A DNA stretch of 10,010 nucleotides from CAYGWP01 sp964353455 (lineage in GTDB: Bacteria; Planctomycetota; Phycisphaerae; FEN-1346), in NCBI GenBank assembly GCA_964353455.1, contig CAYGWP010000045.1, positions 1 to 10,010 of the forward strand. The letters are read 5' to 3'. The notes beneath the pieces were generated by a model. It was not told the DNA's origin, made no database searches, and saw only the letters and a program-made list of their open reading frames with translations. How positions within the stretch are numbered: position 1 is the stretch's first letter; every line of letters begins with the position of its first letter. Both the position numbers and the translations under genes were made by a program. Below, piece after piece: positions 1 to 5,143 of the stretch.

Positions 1-1
1 C

Positions 2-595
2 GTGATCGTCGTTCGCTACGCCGACGACTTCATCGTTGGATTCCAGCATCGTGCCGCGGCGGAGAAGTTCCTGCCCGCCTTGCGGCAACGATTGGCCAAG
101 TCCGGGCTGGAACTCCACCCCGACAAGACAAGGCTGATCGAGTTCGGACAGTTCGCGGCGACCAACCGACGGAAGCGCGGGCAGAGCAAGCCGGAGACCT
201 TCAACTTCCTTGGATTCACGCACATCTGCGCGACCAAGCGGAGCAACGGGTACTTCACGGTCTTGCGCCAGACCATGCGGAAGCGGCTGACGGCCAAACT
301 GGCCGAGATCAAGGCCGAACTGAAACGGCGAATGCATGACCCCGTCCCGGAGGTGGGTAGGTGGCTGCGGTCGGTGGTGGAAGGACACTTCCGCTACTAC
401 GCGGTCCCAATGAACGGCCGGGCGTTGGCGGTGTTCCGTTACCGGGTGGTCGGGCACTGGCATCGCACCTTGTCGCGACGCAGCCAGCGCAGCCGGAACA
501 CCTGGGAGCGAACGCTCCGCTTGGCCGCTCACTACCTGCCTTGTGTTCGCCTCTATCATCCTTATCCTTTGCGTAGGCTTGGCGTTGTCACCTGA
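2..595 (+). CDS. ltrA: Group II intron reverse transcriptase/maturase, C-terminal part (5'-truncated by window)
   Basis: This protein reverse-transcribes the intron during retrohoming and, through its maturase (X/thumb) domain, helps the intron RNA fold and splice. The visible 197 residues begin just before the RT active site: YADD at residues 6-9 supplies two catalytic aspartates. RT block 6 follows (LELHPDKTRLIEFG, about 36-49), then RT block 7 (FNFLGFTH, about 67-74). The group II maturase-specific region spans about 125-189, with the RYYAVP, FRYRVVGHWHRTL and LYHPYP segments typical of the family. No HNH endonuclease domain follows, so this is an endonuclease-minus type. The frame is open at the window edge, so the GTG at position 2 is internal, not a start. 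The stop TGA (593-595) is followed in frame by six more sense codons (GKSRMR) before TAA at 614, overlapping domain V. That tail resembles the end of some relatives, so the TGA may be a recent nonsense change. Confidence 0.93.
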   Translation: MIVVRYADDFIVGFQHRAAAEKFLPALRQRLAKSGLELHPDKTRLIEFGQFAATNRRKRGQSKPETFNFLGFTHICATKRSNGYFTVLRQTMRKRLTAKLAEIKAELKRRMHDPVPEVGRWLRSVVEGHFRYYAVPMNGRALAVFRYRVVGHWHRTLSRRSQRSRNTWERTLRLAAHYLPCVRLYHPYPLRRLGVVT

Positions 596-600
596 GGCAA

Positions 601-674
601 GAGCCGGATGCGGTAATCCCGCTCGTCCGGATCCGTGGAGGGGGTGCCCCGTCAAGGGGCATCCCTACTCCGAC
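601..674 (+). ncRNA. Group II intron domains V and VI with predicted 3' splice site
   Basis: Domain V spans about 601-633 and starts with GAGCCGGA, containing the AGC catalytic triad at 602-604. The lower stem pairs 601-602 and 604-608 with 632-633 and 626-630. A two-base CG bulge (624-625) lies in the 3' strand, and the upper stem 610-613 pairs with 619-622. The apex is a UAAUC pentaloop rather than a GNRA-type tetraloop, and G603 faces A631 where U is usual, so this is a slightly divergent domain V. Domain VI is a hairpin: 645-650 (UGCCCC) pairs perfectly with 656-661 around a GUCAA loop, extended by 641-644 with 662-665. A667 is the likely branch-point bulge. The fold was done by eye. Confidence 0.83.
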
Positions 675-3491
675 CTATGTTCCGGACTTATATACGCGGA
701 TTTCGCAGATGCGAGGCGTGCCGTCCTTGGATGCCCCCGTCAGCGTCAGCCGCAGCCGGTCGGCCTGGACCGCGTCAAACGTGTGGATGCGCCTGCGCAG
801 GGTGTTGCCATCGACCTTCAACACCTCCCGCCAGCCCTGGCCGTCGGGCACCGAGATGGTGTAAGCCGAGGCCGCCATCGCGGCGGTCTGGAACGTCACG
901 TGAACCGTGTTGAACCGGGCGGTCTTCGGGAATTTGAGTTCCACCCATTGCGGCAGCGGCTGGGCCGGGTCGGGCATCCAGGCGTTCGGGTATCCGGCGA
1001 CGGCGCGGTTCCAGCCGTTGTTGACGTTTTCGGGGCCCATGACGATGGCGTCGGTCGCCGGCGTCGGCGTTTCGGGTTTCTGCGGCGCGGCCGGGATCTG
1101 CGGCGGTTCGCCGCCGGGTTCGAGGCGCACCTTGTAGCAGCCGTCCATCGTCTTCCAGCCGCCGGCCTTGTCGGTATAGGCCCGCGAAGTTCCCGGCGGG
1201 AAGTCGGGGTAGAGGTCCCACTTGAGGCCTGGCGCCGCCGGCAGGCGGACCCAGTACAACTTCCCCTTTTCGGTCGCGGCCCGCAGGGGGAAGGCGACCC
1301 AGCCTTCGCTCATGGGGGGAACGGCGGCCTCGGCGGCGGCGATGTCGGCGGTGGAGGAGAAGTCCCCAAGTTGCTTTGCGGCGCGGATCGCCAGTTTCAG
1401 CGGCGTCGGCTTGTCATTCTCGGACCGGAGGTACGCCGCAACGGAATCGATCCGGTCGGCCGGGGCGGTGAACATGACGGCGCGCGGCACGTCGATGGTG
1501 TGGACGGTTCCGCCGTGCGGCCCGGAGCCGTCGGCAGCGGCGACCTTCGCGCGGTCCAGTTTTCCGGTGCTCGATGCGGTTGCCGCGGCCGCAAGGGCCA
1601 GGTCCGCCGGGTCTTCGTTCCTGACGCCAGGAAGATAGCAGCCGTCGCGCAGAAGCGCCTGCTGGAGTTCGCGGATATGCTTCTCGTACACGCCGCGGGG
1701 CGTGGTCTGGTGCGCGAGCGCGACGGCGGCGCCCGTTCCGGCCGCCTGCCCCAGGACGCACGTGGTTCGCATGACCCGCAGGCCCCCCAGGGCCGCGTGG
1801 GTCACCGACACGTCTCGACCGGCCATCATCAGGTTATCGACATTTCGTGAATACAGGATGCGATACGGGATGCTCACCTTGTACCGGTATGCATGGAACG
1901 CCCCCGGCCCCTTGACCCAGAAGCCCTGCGGGTGATGGTCGTCGATGGTCCAGCCGGCGTAGGCGATGGTGTCGGGGTGCTGAATCTTCTCGGCGTAGTC
2001 CTTCTGGCTCATCACGTAGTCGCCCATGAGGCGGCGCGATTCGCGGGTGCCGGGCACGTGGTTCAGCCACACAAGTTCCCGCCTGGCGTTGGCGTCCTTG
2101 AACTTGGGGTCGAAGTTATGAGCATAGTTCCACAGGCCGATGTTTATGCGGAAGAGTTCGTCGCGTATCTTTTCGGCGTCGTGGATCGTATCGACCATGC
2201 CGCCGTACTCGACCCACCACGTGTGGATGAGGCCGCCGCTCACGTCATCGGGCCGGCGGCCTTTGCCTTTCGAGAGGTCCAGGAAGTTCGCAGGCCATTC
2301 GCCCTTCGACTGGTACGACCCCTGGGGCACGGTCTCGAAATCCGAGGGCTTCTCCCACTTGCAGACCCACGGCGGGGCGGTGAAGGGGACGGGTTCCGCC
2401 CGCGTTTCGAACCTCGCGTTGTGGAGGGTGTTGCCCATGGTGCGGGCGTCGGCGGAATCGGGGGTGAGGGTCTCGCCGAACTCGCTCTTCGCCTCGCGGC
2501 CGACGCGGAAGTCGGCCCCCGCCCAGAAGCCAACCCACCCGTGGCCGGTGCAATCTATGAAGATGCGGCCGGAAAAAGCCAGGCGCCGGCCGCTTGTCAC
2601 GTCCTGTGCGACGACCGCCGCGATGGTCTTCGGGTCCTTCATGCGGATGCCCGTGGCCCGGGTGTTCAGGTACAGGTCGATGTTCTTTTCGGCGCGGACT
2701 ACGGCCTCCACCCTGGCGGAGTCGCCGGCGATTTCCTCGATGATGCCGGTCTCGCGCGGGTCGAACGGCTCGCGCGACTGGTCGCCGCCGATGGGAACCT
2801 CGATCTCATCCGACGCGTTGCCCCCCAGGACCGGCCGGTCCTGGACGAGTGCGACGCGGCAGTCGTGCCTGGCCGCGGCGACGGCGGCCGCAGCCCCGGC
2901 CAGTCCGCCGCCGACCACGACCACGTCGTACGGTTTCGGCTCCTCGATGTTCGGGGGAAGCCCGCCTGAGCGTATCCGTTCCTGCGCGAGCGCCGAGGAA
3001 TCGGAGGGCGGCGCGTATCCGCCCGTGGCCAGGACGACCGCATCGCACCGGCCCCACCAGCCGGTGAGGTCGTGCAATCGGACCTCGACCTTTCCGGGCT
3101 GGAGGTCGAACTCGCCGCCATCAATCCATTGCCATGTATCGTCCTTTGCCTTGCCGAAGGCGGCGGGCGACGCCTTGCCGCCCACGATGACCTGGAATCG
3201 GCCGGGACTGTGCTCCGGCAGCCAGTCCTTCGCGCGGACCCAGAGGCGGTATCGACCCGCCGCCGGCACGGGCGCCTCGGTCACCGCGTCGGCGACGGGC
3301 TTCCCGATGCCGGTGGCCAGCAGGTAGGGCGACCCCATGAGGTCAACGAATTGCGGGTCGTTCGCCCAGCCGCCGGTCTTGGCGAAATGCTCGGCCTCGA
3401 GCCAGATGACCGTCCGGGCCTCGGCAGCCCATGCGCCGGCGGCGGCGAGGATCGAGAAGGCTGCGGCACAAGCAAGCAGCGTTAGGTTCAT
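675..3491 (-). CDS. Exported FAD-dependent oxidoreductase with N- and C-terminal carbohydrate-binding-like domains
   Basis: A 938-residue exported flavoprotein. Residues 1-24 form a Sec-type signal peptide (hydrophobic, ending AWA|AEA, no twin arginine). Residues about 27-157 look like a CBM6/35-type galactose-binding beta-sandwich (starts IWLEAEHF, ends CDAVVLA). The FAD domain starts with a Rossmann segment, YDVVVVGGGLAGAAAA (188-203, GGGLAG at 194-199), then VLGGNASDEIEVPIGG (221-236). It closes with the second dinucleotide-fold region NLMMAGRDVSVTHAALGG (553-570), as in the FAD_oxidored (PF12831) family. Residues about 640-790 look like another beta-rich domain, and about 815-934 resemble an F5/8 type C (discoidin) domain ending ICEIRVY. 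The ATG at 3491 is chosen over one 21 codons upstream because GGAG (3501-3498) sits 6 nt before it and the signal peptide starts there. The gene is divergent from the sulfatase operon. The substrate is unknown; sugar or glycan oxidation is inferred from context. Confidence 0.9.
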   Translation of the reverse strand: MNLTLLACAAAFSILAAAGAWAAEARTVIWLEAEHFAKTGGWANDPQFVDLMGSPYLLATGIGKPVADAVTEAPVPAAGRYRLWVRAKDWLPEHSPGRFQVIVGGKASPAAFGKAKDDTWQWIDGGEFDLQPGKVEVRLHDLTGWWGRCDAVVLATGGYAPPSDSSALAQERIRSGGLPPNIEEPKPYDVVVVGGGLAGAAAAVAAARHDCRVALVQDRPVLGGNASDEIEVPIGGDQSREPFDPRETGIIEEIAGDSARVEAVVRAEKNIDLYLNTRATGIRMKDPKTIAAVVAQDVTSGRRLAFSGRIFIDCTGHGWVGFWAGADFRVGREAKSEFGETLTPDSADARTMGNTLHNARFETRAEPVPFTAPPWVCKWEKPSDFETVPQGSYQSKGEWPANFLDLSKGKGRRPDDVSGGLIHTWWVEYGGMVDTIHDAEKIRDELFRINIGLWNYAHNFDPKFKDANARRELVWLNHVPGTRESRRLMGDYVMSQKDYAEKIQHPDTIAYAGWTIDDHHPQGFWVKGPGAFHAYRYKVSIPYRILYSRNVDNLMMAGRDVSVTHAALGGLRVMRTTCVLGQAAGTGAAVALAHQTTPRGVYEKHIRELQQALLRDGCYLPGVRNEDPADLALAAAATASSTGKLDRAKVAAADGSGPHGGTVHTIDVPRAVMFTAPADRIDSVAAYLRSENDKPTPLKLAIRAAKQLGDFSSTADIAAAEAAVPPMSEGWVAFPLRAATEKGKLYWVRLPAAPGLKWDLYPDFPPGTSRAYTDKAGGWKTMDGCYKVRLEPGGEPPQIPAAPQKPETPTPATDAIVMGPENVNNGWNRAVAGYPNAWMPDPAQPLPQWVELKFPKTARFNTVHVTFQTAAMAASAYTISVPDGQGWREVLKVDGNTLRRRIHTFDAVQADRLRLTLTGASKDGTPRICEIRVYKSGT

Positions 3492-3535
3492 GGCTTGCTC
3501 CGATTGAACCCGCGGGATCGGCCGGATGCATCGGA

Positions 3536-3541
3536 ATTGTA
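3536..3541 (-). promoter_or_regulatory. Candidate -10 box for the oxidoreductase gene
   Basis: Read on the minus strand, 3541-3536 is TACAAT, a 5/6 match to TATAAT, lying about 45 bp before the ATG at 3491. No good -35 hexamer is visible 16-18 bp upstream, so the promoter may be activator-dependent, or the match may be chance in one of the few AT-rich spots of the region. Confidence 0.35.
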
Positions 3542-3572
3542 TTTCCACGAGCACCGAGCGGCCATGAAAAAG

Positions 3573-3601
3573 TTGTTGCGGGCGGGCCGGGCGGGTACAG
3601 T
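3573..3601 (+). promoter_or_regulatory. Candidate promoter for the sulfatase operon
   Basis: TTGTTG (3573-3578) and TACAGT (3596-3601) are separated by 17 bp, giving 3/6 and 4/6 matches to the sigma-70 consensus boxes. Transcription would begin near 3608 and give a leader of about 27 nt that just includes the GGGAGG ribosome site. Planctomycetal promoters are poorly defined, so this is a pattern match only. Confidence 0.4.
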
Positions 3602-3634
3602 GTTGGCGGTCATTCTTGCACAGGGAGGCAACTC

Positions 3635-5134
3635 ATGCATCGTCGCGAATTCCTTCGCAGCACCACACTGGCAGCAGCCGGAAGCACGATCGTGGGCGCG
3701 GGCCTGGCGGCACGCCGCACGCAGGCCGAGGCGGCCCCGACGGTCGTCTCCGCCAAGGCCGACACCCGCCCCAACATCCTCTTCTGCATCGGCGACGACT
3801 GGGGCTGGCCGCACACAGGGGCGCTCGGCGACAAGGTCGTCAAGACGCCCGCCTTCGACCGCGTGGCCCGCGAGGGCGTCCTGTTTCCGTACGCCTGCTG
3901 CGCATCGCCCTCGTGCACGCCGTCGCGCGGCTCGATCCTGACGGGCCAGATGTTCTACCGCCTCGAGTCGGGCGGCAACCTCTGGAGCGTCCTGCCGAAC
4001 AAGTTCAAGGTCTATCCCGACATGCTGGAGGCCGCCGGGTATTGCGTCGGCCTCATGAAGAAGGGCTGGGGGCCGGGCGACTTCAAGGCCGGCGGCTGGA
4101 CGCGGAATCCGGCCGGACCGTCGTTCCAGAGTTTTGCAGATTTCTTTAAGAGTGTGCCCGGTGGCAAACCGTTCTGCTTCTGGTTCGGCAGCCTTGACCC
4201 GCACCGGGGGTATGAGCCGGGTTCGGGCGCGGCCAGCGGCATGAAGGCGGCGGACGTGCAGGTGCCGCCGTGGCTGCCCGATGCCCCGGAGGTCCGCAGC
4301 GACATCCTCGACTACTACTTCGAGTGCCAGCGATGCGACCGCGACATCGGCGACATGATGAAGATACTGGAGGACGCCGGGAAACTCGACAACACCATCG
4401 TCGTGGTAACGGGCGACAACGGATGGCCGTTCCCGCGCGGCAAGACGAACCTGTATGACTACGGCACGCGGCAGCCGCTGGCTGTGCGGTGGCCGGCCCG
4501 CGTGAAGGGCGGGCGGACGGTCGAGGACTTCATCAGTTTCTGCGACTTCGCCCCGACGTTCCTGGAGGCGGCGGGCCTTCAGCCGACGCCTGAGATGACC
4601 GGCCGCAGTTTCTTCGACGTCCTTACGGGCGACAAGTCGGGCCGCGTTGACCCGAAGCGCGGGCAGATCGTCGTCGGCCGCGAGCGGCATCACGGCGGCG
4701 CAAGGCCGGGATGCCTCGGATACCCCATGCGCTCCATCAGAACGTACGAATATAGGTACATCTGTAACTTCATCCCCGACCGCTGGCCCACCGGCGACCC
4801 GCCCATCTATGCCGAGTGCGACGGCGGCCCGACCAAGACCTACATGGTCGCCCGCGCCGACGACCCGAAGGTGAAGCCGCTCTTCGAACTCTCGTTCGGC
4901 AAACGCCCCGCCGAGGAACTGTACGACATCAGGAAGGACCCGAACGAGATGACCAACGTGGCGGCCGACCCGGCGTACGCCGATGCGAAGAAAAAACTCT
5001 CGGCCGACCTCGAGAAGTTCCTCACGGATACCAAGGACCCGCGAGTGATCGGCGGCGGCGAAAAGTTCGACGAGTACCCGTACACGGGCAACGTTGACAG
5101 CCAGGGCAAAGCGCCGGCGAAAAAGAAGAAGTAG
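3635..5134 (+). CDS. Tat-exported sulfatase, formylglycine Cys-type, heparan N-sulfatase-like
   Basis: A 499-residue sulfatase of the alkaline-phosphatase superfamily, hydrolysing sulfate esters or sulfamates outside the cytoplasm. The N-terminus MHRREFLRST plus a hydrophobic stretch to about 33 is a Tat-type signal. The metal-binding start is RPNILFCIGDDWGW (45-58, DD at 54-55). The sulfatase signature is SCTPSRGSILTG (93-104), with Cys94 in C-T-P-S-R as the residue to be converted to formylglycine. DPH at 188-190, TGDNG at 259-263 (Asp261, Asn262) and Lys270 fit the remaining metal and sulfate ligands. The overall pattern, including KGWGPGDFKAGG and the DYYFECQRCDRDIG stretch, is what I associate with SulfAtlas S1_8 heparan N-sulfatase-like enzymes. 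The ATG at 3635 has GGGAGG 6 nt upstream; longer starts would run into the divergent gene. The C-terminus ends in a lysine run (APAKKKK). No maturase is present in the window. Confidence 0.94.
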   Translation: MHRREFLRSTTLAAAGSTIVGAGLAARRTQAEAAPTVVSAKADTRPNILFCIGDDWGWPHTGALGDKVVKTPAFDRVAREGVLFPYACCASPSCTPSRGSILTGQMFYRLESGGNLWSVLPNKFKVYPDMLEAAGYCVGLMKKGWGPGDFKAGGWTRNPAGPSFQSFADFFKSVPGGKPFCFWFGSLDPHRGYEPGSGAASGMKAADVQVPPWLPDAPEVRSDILDYYFECQRCDRDIGDMMKILEDAGKLDNTIVVVTGDNGWPFPRGKTNLYDYGTRQPLAVRWPARVKGGRTVEDFISFCDFAPTFLEAAGLQPTPEMTGRSFFDVLTGDKSGRVDPKRGQIVVGRERHHGGARPGCLGYPMRSIRTYEYRYICNFIPDRWPTGDPPIYAECDGGPTKTYMVARADDPKVKPLFELSFGKRPAEELYDIRKDPNEMTNVAADPAYADAKKKLSADLEKFLTDTKDPRVIGGGEKFDEYPYTGNVDSQGKAPAKKKK

Positions 5135-5143
5135 TTACCAATC

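Larger units (their letters stand above)
1..674 (+). mobile_element. Group II intron, 3' part (5' end outside window)
   Basis: A retroelement fragment consisting of the intron-encoded reverse transcriptase/maturase coding region followed, within a few bases of its stop codon, by RNA that folds like group II domains V and VI. The 3' end is placed at 674 because the sequence there ends in AC, matching the conserved 3' AY of group II introns, and because the candidate branch-point A at 667 lies 7 nt upstream, the expected distance. The 5' end (GUGYG), domains I-IV and the start of the protein lie before the window. The intron sits antisense to the oxidoreductase gene and its last base directly abuts that gene's stop codon. 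Self-splicing or mobility cannot be judged without the 5' half. Confidence 0.88.
3492..3634. promoter_or_regulatory. Divergent intergenic control region
   Basis: These 143 bp separate the start codons of the oxidoreductase (minus) and sulfatase (plus) genes, so both transcripts must start here or nearby. The region holds a Shine-Dalgarno site for each gene: GGAG at 3501-3498 on the minus strand and GGGAGG at 3623-3628 on the plus strand, each 6 nt from its ATG. It also holds a candidate sigma-70-like promoter in each direction and a near-palindrome (CCGGATGCATCGG, 3522-3534) between the minus-strand promoter and the oxidoreductase RBS. A shared regulator would fit the arrangement, but no known operator motif is recognised. 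Confidence 0.7.

Noticed and set aside
543..1850. Long + strand open frame (435 codons) overlapping the intron end and the oxidoreductase gene
   Set aside because: It is a GC-driven antisense shadow: Arg/Gly/Val-rich, low-complexity, with no recognisable motif, and it covers domains V/VI and a clearly real minus-strand gene.
1893..2969. 358-codon + strand frame inside the oxidoreductase gene
   Set aside because: Shadow of the minus-strand FAD gene; its composition and lack of motifs do not support a protein.
3462..3491. Lipobox-like LLAC near the oxidoreductase N-terminus
   Set aside because: The cysteine is at residue 8 with no hydrophobic stretch before it; the hydrophobic region follows it, so a Sec-type signal with cleavage after AWA fits better.
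3431..3634. N-terminal extension of the sulfatase to an upstream start
   Set aside because: It would overlap the divergent gene and its promoter; the ATG at 3635 has a strong ribosome site and begins a typical Tat signal.
3564..3941. Possible small exported protein starting MKKLLRAGRAGTVLAVILAQGG
   Set aside because: The start looks like a signal peptide, but there is no good ribosome site, it overlaps the candidate promoter, and the rest is an Arg/Pro-rich alternate frame of the sulfatase gene.
3488..4693. 401-codon minus-strand frame opposite the sulfatase
   Set aside because: Antisense shadow of a sulfatase with intact catalytic motifs; no ribosome site or domain pattern.
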